The notes under the pieces were generated by a model. The model saw nothing but the letters and a program-made list of their open reading frames with translations. It searched no databases and had not been told where the DNA came from. From Enoplolaimus lenunculus (lineage: Eukaryota; Nematoda; Enoplea; Enoplida; Thoracostomopsidae), in assembly GCA_030248215.1 (NCBI GenBank), contig JASANG010000914.1, positions 109,225 to 173,224 on the forward strand: DNA of 64,000 bases, read 5' to 3'. Every line of letters starts with the position of its first letter. Position 1 is the first letter of the stretch. The position numbers and the translations under genes were made by a program. This document shows, in pieces, positions 46,949-57,729 of the stretch.

Positions 46949-47842
46949 TTAATCCTAAGCCTAAACATACGTACATACCTGATTTTTCAATACATGAGCG
47001 AATTGATTGCTCAAAACAGCTCAAGTGAACACTTTTAAAACAATCGAATTCTTAGAATTTAAATATACTACTAGTCAGCCGGCTTTGCGCAATGCGCAAA
47101 AGTGTATGAATCCACACAAAAAATTGTAAACAAAGTAACGTTGAAAAGTTGCACCAATATAAGATTTTAGGCAGTTAACACTGGACAAGGAACTGTTGAA
47201 TTTTCCACGCATTTAGAAATTTAAGAATCTGTTACTGATTGTCTATAAATTTTTCTTAACTAAATTTTAAATCTTTGTTCCGAAACGAAAATTAAGTCAA
47301 CATAACGTTTTTCAGCTGCAAAAACTTGCTCGTGTGAATAAAGCTTGGATTGAATCAAAAATAATTACTGAAATACATGTATTTATCTTACCTCATAACA
47401 GTTGTAGATAGCCAAAACATTCGCGGAAGACTTTTCGGCCGTGGGGACTTAACTTGGCCAGGTTTACGCAGGCGGGCAATCGGATGTTGCTTATCTATTA
47501 GTACCATATTTTTTTACTTTTTTCGCTATATATATCGGTTTAAATATAACTATATAATATAGTTTAAATTTTTAAATTAAATAATAAGCTACAAATGAGA
47601 CAAAAACCAATTAAATTCGTCGGCAACTCTTGAATCCCTTTCTGCGATTATGATTATACAGTGTGAGACAGGCTTTAATTGCAATTGTGTTGCTTGAATA
47701 TAACCAAAATTTCGAATCACAAAGAGCATCGTCCAACACTGGAAAATTCATTATTCGTCGTTAGCTCTTAATGCTTAATCTCATTCGTAAATGTTTGGCA
47801 AACCTATGAATTAATGACGATCAAATATCTTGAAAACTACTA

Positions 47843-47980
47843 AGGGCGGCGCTATACTTGTGGTGCAGCGCCGTCCGGCACCGTCTGTCTGGACGGCTAC
47901 GGATAGCGCCGGACAGCGACTTGACGATGACAAACGGGTGCCGAACAGTAACGGAAGGCGCCGGGTGTCATCAAAAGTCG
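47843..47980. mobile_element. Family F GC-rich MITE copy
   Basis: AAGGGCGGCGCTATACTTGT, CGCCGTCCGGCACCGTCTGT, then GCCGGACAGCGAC and a right end GGTGTCATCAAAAGTCGC. The arms pair through CCGTC/GACGG words. Confidence 0.7.
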
Positions 47981-48122
47981 CAACCTTCGCTTTGCGTTCC
48001 TACGCAACGATATCACAAACTTAGGTTTTACTTAAGTAACATTAGTTTGCCTGGCGGTATATTTGTCGGGCGAAACTGTCTGTCCACTCGGCTCCGCAAA
48101 TAAAATATGTGCATAAAAATTG

Positions 48123-48313
48123 TGGCCAATGTTAGTTTTAGGGCTGTAACGATAGATTAAACGTATTCCTAAACCTAAGCCTAAGCGTTGCAAACGCGTA
48201 TTGCTAAGCCTAAGCCTGAGCCTAAACCTAAGCAAAAAATGTAGTACAGAATGTAAGCCTATTCTTTAACAGACCCACAACAAACCGGGACGGCCCTAAA
48301 TGTAACATGGGCC
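48123..48313. mobile_element. Family B MITE, reverse orientation
   Basis: TGGCCAATGTTAGTTTTAGG with GCTGTAACG at the left; TAAGCC-rich core in two blocks (48168-48187 and 48205-48233) around CGTTGCAAACGCGTATTGC; GGGACGGCCCTAAATGTAAC and ATGGGCC at the right. Confidence 0.8.
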
Positions 48314-49432
48314 AAAATTGTTATACGGTATCAGTGCCGGAAAGCGTAGAACACCATTAAAATTACTTAAAATATAGCAGTGCCCTTATCGTAGTTTCAA
48401 ATTTTTCACGGTTTAGTAATACATTTAACGTTATTTATTTCACACCTACTGTATAAAAGATTCAAATATTAGAACTTCTAAACGATAAGCACTACTGTTT
48501 GGCTCAGCTGTTAAAGTCGGCACCTTCAAACCTAACTAAACCAAATAGCTATTTCCTCACCGACCCATTTTGCCATTACTGAGCCAACAGCTGACCCTAA
48601 ACCAGAAATCCTGGTTCCATCAAACTATTGCCCACGACAGTACTGTGACCTTTTTCAGACGCGTAAGCAGGATTTCATTTCGTGAGGGTATAATTTTAGT
48701 TTAAAGTATTCTTGCGAACAAGAATAGCGAGCGAAAAAATTTATTGACCTTCAAGCTCTTTCAGTATTTTATAAAATCTGAACAAGTTTAGGTTTTTCTC
48801 ATCTGTAGAGGAATTTCAGGGATATATCCCGATATCAGGTTTGATCTTTTTGGATAAAATCTAAGCGCGCAACCAGGATAACTAGCTTGTTTAACTGATG
48901 CAAACTAGAATATCGGTAGTTTGAGGTAGAAAACTAAATTATGCCAATTTAGTGAATGGAATAGAATTTACGGTCAAAATTTGTGTCGCACAGTAAAACG
49001 GCTGGAACCGACAGTTTGTGAGGTTGAAATTTTAAAGTCTATGGGTTTAAGCGGTTGTCGTAGTGTGTTTTGGTACCGAAACGGTTCCAGAAAGCTTTGC
49101 TAGTAATCGATAGAAGTAGACCTTAAAGAATAAAACAGTATAACCACATCAGGTTGATCACCCCGTAGCAGTGTCGTGCCTTAAGGTCCCATAACTTCCC
49201 CAAATACGTGATAAGCCCTTCTTCACGGTCTAAGGGACCCTCAACAAATTTAAAAAACGAAATTTTAGCAGGAAACATTTCAGTTATTTTTTTACAAAAA
49301 ATTCGATTGATTCTTTATTGTTTTCAATTTTGAAAATTTCAAAACTTGTAATTTTAAAATGTTCTTTAAATTGACATTGTATGGAGTCCCTCACATACTC
49401 TGTACGCCACTGTTATTGCAACCAACCCTAGT

Positions 49433-49473
49433 AGTAATACCCCTGCCCCACGGCAGGGGTATTTATTACTAAC
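49433..49473. repeat. Strong hairpin, 12-bp perfect arms
   Basis: AATACCCCTGCC and GGCAGGGGTATT are perfect inverted repeats around a CCAC loop, with further partial pairing outside (AGTAATA / TATTACT with a short bulge). It lies directly beside the family I element at 49477. Probably a structural remnant; no gene adjoins it. Confidence 0.7.
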
Positions 49474-49476
49474 CCT

Positions 49477-49604
49477 TAGGGCTGCGCTATGCTTTATTGT
49501 ACCAGACTTCGCCGCACGCCGCTATATGTTGCTAACAAAAATATAGGCAAAATGTATTCTATGGCATGCAGTGAGCGACGTGCGGCGAGTATATGGCCAG
49601 CCTA
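49477..49604. mobile_element. Family I MITE, short copy (128 bp)
   Basis: TAGGGCTGCGCTATGCTTTA with GCCGCACGCCGC at the left; GACGTGCGGCGAGTATATGG and CCAGCCTA at the right. The sub-terminal GCCGCACG and CGTGCGGC pair as at 22901-23063. Confidence 0.7.
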
Positions 49605-49823
49605 TGTAGTCGAGAAACCTAAGTGTAAAGCATTCGTTTCGCAGAACACACCAAAACGATGTAGTTTATTTTAAATATTCCGAAATCAGTGACTTGCAAT
49701 AGCAAAACTGATACCCGGAAAAAATACATGAACATGCGGTTTATTATAGGGCTGGTTCAAAAATGTCACATATAACCCAGTCACGGGACTGGAGAAAACC
49801 CAAAAACCCTAACTTTAAGGCGA

Positions 49824-50117
49824 TATTATTATTATTATTATTATTGTTGTTGTTGTTATTGTTTTTGTTGTTGTTGTTATTACAATTGTTGTTGTTGTTC
49901 TTGTTGTTTGATGTTGTTATTTTTGTTTATATTCTTTAAGAATAACAACTATAATAGTAATATAGTATTCTATTCATAATGAAAATAATGATAACATACA
50001 TAATAATTATTATGAATGTTTTTATTATTATTGTCGCTACTATTATTGTTGTCATTATTATTATTATTATTATTTATATTATTATTATTATTTATATTAT
50101 TATTATTAATCTTATTA

Positions 50118-50149
<32 letters not shown>

Positions 50150-50205
50150 GTTGTTGTTATTATTATTGTTGTTTGTTGATGTTGTTGTTGTTGTTTTTCC
50201 CGCCT
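49824..50205. repeat. Compound (ATT)n/(GTT)n microsatellite
   Basis: About 380 bp alternating between ATT and GTT trinucleotide blocks, with a short non-repeat insert around 49940-50010. The poly-Asn, poly-Leu and poly-Ile open frames on both strands come from the repeat. Confidence 0.95.
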
Positions 50206-50881
50206 CCACTAAACGAACCATTTTTCGTGTCTCGGTATTTGTGAGTTCAAAACAAACGACACTGGCCGGACTCAGTGATTTTTGATTTTCAAAAGTTTAA
50301 AACGGATATACGCATAATTTAATTTTGGCCGTTTTTCGCAGTTTGCGGTGGCCACGAGAAATTGGAAGTGCATTGGTGTTTTTGACTTAGAAACAGACGT
50401 CTTTACATAGGCGTAGCCAGGATTTTGGAAAGGGGGTTACGTTCCATAAAAATATCGAAGTTATTTTCGTGTTTTGCAAACTGATACCGTGACTATAAAA
50501 ACCCTGCACAAAATTCCTAAGGGAGGGCTGACCCTTGACATCGTCTTGGTTACGACGCCTATGGTCATATATTTTTTATTTTAGGACTTCCGTTAATAAG
50601 CTGGTATGGGGACTTTAGGGCATAAGCTAAAACTCGTGTATTTTTTCTTCCGTGTAATTTAAACCATGTCTATTATGGTTTACAGCTTTATCGTTACTTC
50701 CTTCTTGCGACTGGTTGAAAATGTCTTTCGGTGGTCATCTGAACGTTGTTACTGAAAATACGACCCTATTTTGGCCACAAATTAACATTTCTTCTCTGTA
50801 CCAAAATGCTTAATCCGGGTAAAAGTTGATTTTAAAAACTTCACATCGTTGATGTTTTGACCCTTAATGCTGGAACTAAAG

Positions 50882-51020
50882 CAGGCCAGTTGCCACCTCA
50901 CCTTGTTAGCGGGGCTTAAAATGTTTAGAAGCAGCGTACAATGGTTTTGATGACTTACAAGCAAGCTTGAAACTTCTCTAATGGGGCAAAGCTTTTCCAG
51001 GAGAGCTCAGTCCCTGGACT
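50882..51020. mobile_element. Family A MITE copy, decayed
   Basis: GGCCAGTTGCCACCTCACCT, then GATGACTTACAAGCAAGCTT and GCTTTTCCAGGAGAGCTCAG. Ends are mutated beyond the 13-bp signature. Confidence 0.6.
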
Positions 51021-51061
51021 AAACTCAAGCGAGCAATGATGATAAATTTACGAGCCATTGA

Positions 51062-51565
51062 CTGTTACGCGTTTTTATCAACCAGTTTTTCAGGTTCTAC
51101 GAACGCATGCGTCGAATACAATAAAATACCTACATTCTTCTTAGTGTCATAAAACCGTAAAAATTCCGGTTCCTGTGTCTTTCAAAGCCGGAATAGGAAC
51201 AGAAATTATATTATAGCACGAGCTCCGGCTAGTAAGGAATTCTGGTGGGATCTTGTATTAACGTAGCCCAATCTCAAGCTAAACTTTTTATGAAAAGAAT
51301 CATATTTGTGGAAGAAGCATTTAAAATTTTACTTGTTTAACGATGGCAAATTTCATCAGAGAATTGTTGTACATAGTTGCAGGAAATTTTAAAAGAATCC
51401 TAAAATCACACATACAAAAAGTGGTACAGAATTCCCCTACAATTTCTGTTCTGACCGGAACTCGTGCTAGAATTTAATTCCTGTTCCTATTCCGGCTTTG
51501 AAAGACGCAGGAACCAGAATTTTTACTTAGAACTTGAAAAACTGGTTGACAAAAACGCGTAACAG
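51062..51565. mobile_element. 504-bp foldback element with ~120-170 bp arms
   Basis: Left end CTGTTACGCGTTTTTATCAA through TTCCGGTTCCTGTGTCTTTC, CAAAGCCGGAATAGGAACAG and GCACGAGCTCCGG; the right arm is the reverse complement of these words in reverse order, ending AAAAACGCGTAACAG. The left arm carries an extra ~40 bp (51098-51150). The arms contain the ATTCCGG words of the ATTCCG-rich family, which suggests those fragments are eroded foldback arms. Confidence 0.8.
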
Positions 51566-52163
51566 CCCACGAACAGTATATTTTACGTGGGGTAGTAGTC
51601 ATTTAGTAGTAAATCGGTCCTTCAATATATATATTTACAATTCCGGTTTCGGTTAAAAATGAATTCCGGTTCCAGAGTGCCTGTTGGAACACTGCTACGT
51701 TAGCATTGAATGGGTACAACACCTAATTAATTAAATCTTATACCTCTTTACCTTTCTGCCTTGGTAATATTTAAATGTGTAATATTTTTTCACGCGAAAG
51801 CAAAATATGTTTTAACAGTTCATACTAAAACTTGCCAGACGTCAAATTTTTTCGGCAGATGTTCGAAAAATGTATTGTAATATTAGAAACGAACCTTCGG
51901 TGATAGTCGTCTGATTATCACGACGTTGAGTAAAAACGTAAAATCGGTTTGATTGAAAAACGTGAATATTTTACTAAGTTAAACCCCAAGAGTCAATAAT
52001 GGATGCATTTAGGAAGAGCAACTTCGAGCAGTTGCATGGTGCAAAATGTACCAGCGGGCGTTACGGTTTCGTAGGAACCACTTGTCACATTTCAGAGATT
52101 TATTCTTTCTAAACTATAAACCCAGCAACTACAACTATAAGAAAAAGTTTAACACTAAGAATT

Positions 52164-52262
52164 GACGCTATACTTACCTTGCGGTGCCGTCCGTCGCCGT
52201 CCGCTACCGCGCGGCAACGTCCGTCACCGCGTGGCATCGTGGCGACGGACAACTGGTGAGGG
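52164..52262. mobile_element. Family F GC-rich MITE copy
   Basis: TTGACGCTATACTTACCTTG with GCGGTGCCGTCCGTCGCCGT, ACGTCCGTCACCGCG and GGCGACGGACAACTGG. The CCGTC words and GACGG pair. The right terminus is lost. Confidence 0.65.
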
Positions 52263-52609
52263 AGCGTACAAGCAGAACAGGCTAAAAATGCAACGCATGC
52301 CGAGTACATCCCTTGGTTCACGGAATGAATCCAGTTGCATATCCTTGTGCAAAGTGGACATTATCCACTTTTGTTTACTAATTTTTAACCATTAATTTCT
52401 TGAAGTAACCCTGCAATTTAATGTCTTCTCTATCTAATTGGACAAATACGGTACCCGTTTCCAGGCCTACCCGTTTCCAGGCCGTAGCTGAAGAGATGCT
52501 AGTAGTTTTTGACACTCTACAATTTCAGATTTTCAGCAGTTTTTCGTCGTACAGTTGGTGTAAGATTTAAAATGTAAAAACTACATCTATTTTCAACTGT
52601 TCATATTAT

Positions 52610-52912
52610 GAAGAGTGCATGATACAAGAGTGTGCAATTTTTGGTGTTCCGCATGGTACAAAATGTACAACTGGGCGTTGCGTTTTTGGCCGACTCAATT
52701 TATTTATATTATACAACCAGTGCGAACCATGACACTGTATGTGTATCCATCAACAAAAAAGGCTTCGCTTATAGTTCAATTTAGGGATATTGCATGTGAC
52801 AGCGATCCTTTCTGTATAAAAATGGCAGTCGGTCAAAAACGCAACGCCCTGTAATAATTTTCGTACCATGCGGAACTCCAAGAGTTTTACACTCGTGTGT
52901 CATGTACTCTTG
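52610..52912. mobile_element. Family G foldback element, best copy (303 bp)
   Basis: Left arm GAAGAGTGCATGATACAAGA, GTGTTCCGCATGGTACAAAA and GGGCGTTGCGTTTTTGGCC; the right arm is its reverse complement at roughly 80% identity over about 85 bp. The central loop is about 120 bp. No clean target duplication was found. Single arms of the family occur near 485-560, 6780-6815 and 52018-52075. Confidence 0.85.
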
Positions 52913-53266
52913 ACATTATTAAAAAAAGCCCTATCGCAACCTCCCTGTTTTCAAAACAATTATTGGGACCTTAAATTCCGGTTTTTGAAGTTGTTTTAAG
53001 AAAACTGGCAAGAAAAATAGATGATTATACGAAACATTAGCTTAATCCAGTCTAATGGATAAGCAAACAAACCGCTGGTTTATAGTCAAATATGCCCCGT
53101 TTTCAGTTTACGTGTGGTTATATACATGCATGCATGTATATGTGGCTAACATCAGGTTTGAAAATTACAGCTTTTAAGTTAAATATAGTATTTAAATGAA
53201 TTTCAAAGTGCCGCAAGTAGACCCGGAAATTTACCAAAGTAAATCTAACCACCTAACAGGGTGCAA

Positions 53267-53368
53267 CTATATGTCTGTCTCTGGTTCCGCCAGATAGTCC
53301 ACATCCAGCTCAGTATAACCGGGGGCAGGCGGGTCCAGTTTTAACGTCACATCCGGCCCCGGCGAATT
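53267..53368 (-). CDS. Candidate C-terminal coding segment, unknown protein
   Basis: On the minus strand, a GC-rich segment after a possible acceptor (GAAGGCAG, AG at 53370-53369) is open for 33 codons to a TAG at 53269-53267. It reads NSPGPDVTLKLDPPAPGYTE and then an acidic LDVDYLAEPETDI tail. The composition is protein-like and unlike nearby repeats. Upstream in the same frame another open stretch runs to a TGA at about 53375, so the segment could instead be part of a decayed coding sequence. The pyrimidine tract is poor. No family recognised. Confidence 0.27.
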   Translation of the reverse strand, partial: NSPGPDVTLKLDPPAPGYTELDVDYLAEPETDI

Positions 53369-54356
53369 CTGCCTTCATTCGGTTTCGGTATATTTCAACT
53401 TAGGCTCCAAACTGCGATTTATAACTATTATAATTTTGGTCCAAGGCATAAAATTTAGGGGAATGTTTGATTTGCCAGTAAGGTATCTTAAAAATTTATT
53501 TTCATTAACTGGTTTGAAATTTGCATGACCTACCAAAATGTGTGTAGTACCTAACACCATTAGGTGATGATAGGTTAGATAACTTTGAAACCAGTGAACG
53601 GTGATGTTCAAAATTAAGCACGTTTTTGGTATTTTACTTGTTCTACTTCTGTTCCAATTTTGACATCTGCAATTGCACGAATTCGCCAATTTAAAGCCCT
53701 ATTGCTAACTAATGTTAGACGCTGTATGATTTTAAAATTATTGGCCTAGAAATGAAATGTGTACATTATACATTTCAGAATGTATCTCGTTGGTTTTTAC
53801 ATAGAATCAACAAAATATATATACATAAACAACTGGTGCTTTAGCTCTAAATCACATACCAGAAACACAAACCTAATCGTTACAAAATATACACATTCCA
53901 GCTAAAGCACATTTTTCAAAACCTACGTTCATACGAAATTTTTGCGGTGGCAAAACAAACAATTTGAGCAGGTTTAGAATTTAAACCTATATATCCAAGC
54001 ACGCGGGGTTTGCTCAAAAAGATTTCGATTTTGAAAACTGTTTGCTTGGCTGGGTTCTTATGATCTCTTCTCATCATTTCACGTCCAAATTTGAATTTTT
54101 CGAAATTTAAATTTTGCAGGTCTTTTTAGACTTCTATGGTGCCAAAGGCTAACATATCGCTTTGATGCCTGATTTACTGAATCTGGTCTCTCTTCTGTAA
54201 GAAATAATTTAATTGAATAAAATCCAATGGCCCATCTTTAAATTTGGTCACAGGTCGGCTGAGTGAGAAGCACCAGCTTGCGAGGAATCGAGCAAAAAGC
54301 CAAGCGAAATTTTAATACTAAATTTTGAGACAATTTTACCAAGTAATAAATCATCA

Positions 54357-54512
54357 GGCCCGTAGCTAACGCACCTTACTATGAGAGGGCTTAAAAATTT
54401 CTATGAGGGGCATACGTGGGTGTTCGATGACTTACAAGCAAGGTCGAATAATTTCTTGAGCAAAACTATTTCGGGAAGTCTGACCTTCCTGGCCTGCCTC
54501 TGGCTACGGACC
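54357..54512. mobile_element. Family A MITE copy
   Basis: AGGCCCGTAGCTAACGCACC at the left; GATGACTTACAAGCAAGGTC in the core; GCCTCTGGCTACGGACC at the right. Only about 165 bp separates it from the next copy. Confidence 0.8.
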
Positions 54513-54676
54513 CACATAGTCTGGTTGTCTTTCCTTGGATCCACTAGTGATCACACACAAATATTGATAACTTACACCTTACAAAAATAACAAATGAAAA
54601 CTTCAAAACAACCGACTTAAAAATCAACTGTTGCCTAACAACCAAATGTACAAAAATTTCTACAATATACATTAGC

Positions 54677-54827
54677 CAGGCCCGTAGCCAGATCACCTTG
54701 CTAGGGGGCTCAAAATTTTTCAGGAGGGGCATTCAAGGGTTTTCAATCAGTTATAAACAAGGTTGAAAGATTTCTAGGGGACCAAAATTTTTCCAAGGGG
54801 GCTGAGTTCCCCTTGACTACAGGCCCG
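54677..54827. mobile_element. Family A MITE copy, near consensus
   Basis: AGGCCCGTAGCCAGATCACC, TTGCTAGGGGGCTCAAAATT, CAGGAGGGGCATTCAAGGGT, CCAAGGGGGCTGAGTTCCCC and a right end TTGACTACAGGCCCG. The best-preserved left half of the family. It has the same orientation as the copy at 54357-54512. Confidence 0.85.
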
Positions 54828-55153
54828 AACATAGCATTAGCAAATATCATATCTTAGGCTCTAGTCTAAGTCGTTTAAATTAGATTACACGTAGCTTTTT
54901 GATTATGACATAAGGGCTTACAAACTATATTTTAAGGCAAAGTAGTCAGTATTGCACTTTCTTAAACATCCAGCGATAACAAGTTCCATATTAACGTAAA
55001 ATATATTTTAACGAATTTATGAATAGAGTCAAACCAAGAGTAAACTGCTGATTAAAAAACATATCATAAATGAAAGGACAATGGACCGTAGAGAAATTCT
55101 AATTTGACCAACCCCTCTTCGCTTTACGCACAACGCCGCAGGTCATAAAATGT

Positions 55154-55425
55154 TTACAAATAGTTATACGGTGCCGTGCGGTAATTTACCTGCGTTGGCG
55201 CATCGATGAAGGAAGACGAGCTCCATCCTAAGGAGTTCTATTCATCAGTATAAAACTTTTGAATTAACAAAATTTAGCGTTACAATTTACATTATGCGCT
55301 ATACTGGTTGTTCTGTCCGTCATCATACGGTATCGTAGTTGAGTAATTCACATACGATGCCGCATTATGACGTACGGTGACGGACGGCGCCGGACTTTAT
55401 CAAAAGTATAGCGCCACCCTGAAAC
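55154..55425. mobile_element. Family F MITE, long copy
   Basis: Left part has TACGGTGCCGTGCGGTAATT; right part TCTGTCCGTCATCATACGGT, ACGTACGGTGACGGACGGCG and ACTTTATCAAAAGTATAGCG with CCACCC. The right terminus is the exact reverse of the left terminus at 41715. About 270 bp. Confidence 0.7.
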
Positions 55426-55859
55426 AAACCACACCGCACGGTGCTAAAATCGAGCGTCGTATTCTTTGTTAAACAGCGCTGTCTGATTTCAATTGGATCA
55501 AACGATTTCAACTATTAACAGAGTTATTTTAACTGAAAATTAATATTAATTTTCAAACGGACTTACTTTTGGCTGAATAATTGCAAAAAATACGCGTCCA
55601 AGTTGCATCGCGACAAATGATACAAACTTTCCATACACATCGAACGATTTGTAAATTTAAATTGTTTAATTTAAGTAAACACAATAAATATTTTTTAAAT
55701 TTGTTTAAGTAAATTGAAAAACTTTTCCTAAAAAACCAAAAATACATTGAAATTATGTATTTTTAGTATAATAACAAAACTTTGTCTTTTGTAATGAAAA
55801 ATATGAAAGTTTCTGGTTAAGTAAACCACTAGACATGATCTAAAACGTAAGCTAAATAG

Positions 55860-55985
55860 CGTTTTCCTGGACCATAGACTAATCTTATCCCACAGGCATT
55901 AAGGCTTAGGCTTAGAAATTAGCTTTTTCATATGCTTATACTTAGGCTTAGAAATATATTGATACCACTGTGCCGCCCCTGTTCT
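55860..55985. mobile_element. Family B MITE, left end missing
   Basis: CATTAAGGCTTAGGCTTAGA, TACTTAGGCTTAGAAATATA and ACTGTGCCGCCCCTGTTCTG mark the TTAGGC core and right end. The TGGCCCATGTATAGAACAGG left end is lost. Confidence 0.65.
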
Positions 55986-56488
55986 GCTAATAAGTAAGTG
56001 TGTGAACCGTTTCATATAAATAAACTGTTTTTTTCACTATTTTTAAAAGTTGTAATCTAAATTAAGTGTACAAACATATTGTATCATAAACAAGAATAAC
56101 CAAAACGTAAGTCTTTTAGGTTTTAATAATTGGAACAGAGCCAAATAAAATAAAGATTTAGGATCTTCAGAGGCGTTCCGATAAAGAAGAATATATTTCT
56201 ACGAACCAAACCAGATTTAGCCTAATATTTGGCCAGCAGTTTTCTTGTCATTAGGATGCATTATTAACAATTATTTGTTACAAACAAGCAAATGACCAAT
56301 ATTTCAATCGATTTTTCAGAATCGGCTCCGTCCAATTCGAATTTCTCATAGCCATAACTTTTCTAATTTAAGGTTCACGCAGCTTTTCTATCGTCTATGT
56401 TACCACTATTTTAGTTTTACACATTTTGTTTTTTTTTAATTTGCAACATTTTATTCCCATAGTTAACGATTTGTAAATACCACGACGC

Positions 56489-56710
56489 TCAAACCAAATT
56501 ATTGAATGGGTTTTTCGACATTAGCCCTACCCCCAGTTCCAAATAGTTATACCCGCAAAACTCTCCAAAATTAAGGTTCACCCTGTTGTCTGCGTTGCGT
56601 TTAGCACCGTTACATGTTGCATATTTTCTTCCCATCGCAGTGTTACACTCGATGCATTTGCAAGTAACTGCAGTTAGCATATATGCGTGCAAAAACATTA
56701 CAGATTTCAT
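56489..56710 (-). CDS. Candidate small Cys-rich secreted ORF
   Basis: A 73-codon minus-strand frame from ATG at 56710 to a stop at 56489. It starts MKSVMFLHAYMLTAVTCKC, which looks like a short signal peptide, and has Cys at 17, 19, 22, 33 and 52, then GYNYLELGVGL. The C-x-C-x-x-C start loosely recalls Ly6/three-finger proteins, but too few Cys are present for a whole domain, so it would be a first exon or a chance frame. A weakly similar stretch (GTGAACCTTAA...) recurs about 200 bp downstream on the same strand (56340-56385). GC content exceeds the surroundings. Confidence 0.28.
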   Translation of the reverse strand: MKSVMFLHAYMLTAVTCKCIECNTAMGRKYATCNGAKRNADNRVNLNFGEFCGYNYLELGVGLMSKNPFNNLV

Positions 56711-56994
56711 AACGGTGTGAAAAGTTTTTACTCACATTACATTTGAAATTATGACGTGAAAGGGTTAAAATTTTAAAGACAAACGACTTAGGCAGTCACA
56801 TCATAAATGGCCTTCAACCATCTATCCCCCCCTGCTGCCATGCGAAGATTGCTAGAGCAAGTTTGTCACAGTTATTACACAAAAATCAATTTAGATGCAA
56901 AATTTAAATATATTTAATAACACATTGAACTACTCTCTCTGTCCATGAAGGCGTCTTAAAATATTACACTGCAAGTTGAATCCTTAAGGGTAGT

Positions 56995-57130
56995 GCTATA
57001 CTTTTGATGACGTCTGGGTCCGTCCACTACCGTCAGGTACCGTCCGGTGACGTACGGTACAGTGCAGTATCGTACGTGAATTGATCACGTAGGACGCCGT
57101 ATGGTGACGGACAGCGACGGTCTTAAACAA
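56995..57130. mobile_element. Family F GC-rich MITE copy
   Basis: AAGGGTAGTGCTATACTTTT with TGATGACGTC; then alternating CCGTCC and GGTACCGTCCGG-like words to GGTGACGGACAGCGACGGTC. The centre TGAATTGATCACGT is palindromic. The right terminus is truncated. Confidence 0.7.
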
Positions 57131-57729
57131 AGGACATCGATTTGCTACCTTGTTTCGTCATCCAGGCAAACAGGCCAAGCAAGAAACATTTCAGATGGTT
57201 CTGCTTATATTTTAGGAACTTTTATATAATTTTTTGAAAGTAAACAGTAAGACAACTAAAATTTGGCAAATATGGCAGGTGAGGCAATGAACCAAAATGT
57301 GTTAATAGTGGTTTCTAAGCTAAACACCGCAAAATTAGGTATATTATATTTCGGCTTCGAAAAAATAAGTTTTCGGTAGCTTTTTTTACTTAAAAAGTTT
57401 GTGAAAAAATCAGCCAATCATATTTCGCAATAATCATGTAATTATATACAACTGTATTTTAATACTATTATTGGAGCGCTATGGTTGTTAAAATATCAAA
57501 ATTAAATCGCAGAATTATTTTGTGCTGTATTTGACAATTTCTCGAAATTTATGAAATTTTTCGGAAAAAAGTCGAAAACTTAAAATTATACTCATTTATA
57601 TGGAACATTTGGAAAATTTATCATCGCCGCAGGGTTACTTCAACCGTGGGAACTGAGCATTGAGTTGATATGCTAGTTTAAAAGTTGTAGTTGAAGTTAT
57701 AACAACTTTAAAATATATACAGTCGGAAA

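Larger units (their letters stand above)
31063..53266. other. 22-kb stretch without a supported gene
   Basis: Apart from the MITEs, arrays and weak candidate at 44524 listed separately, this is AT-rich unannotated DNA. Open frames of 60-115 codons are frequent but either lie in repeats or lack splice signals and protein-like composition. It lies upstream of the minus-strand gene's first coding exon, so it may hold non-coding leader exons or regulatory DNA that cannot be recognised from sequence alone. Confidence 0.5.

Noticed and set aside
49970-50285. Poly-Asn, poly-Leu and poly-Ile ORFs
   Set aside because: All arise from the ATT/GTT microsatellite.
53375-53689. LINE reverse transcriptase remnant (WFQSYLT)
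   Set aside because: Only a seven-residue resemblance; no catalytic motif is visible.
55560-55660. Minus-strand segment ending in a GTAAGT donor (frame reading FVSFVAMQLGRVFF)
   Set aside because: No credible acceptor, AT-rich surroundings, and more than one frame open; likely chance.
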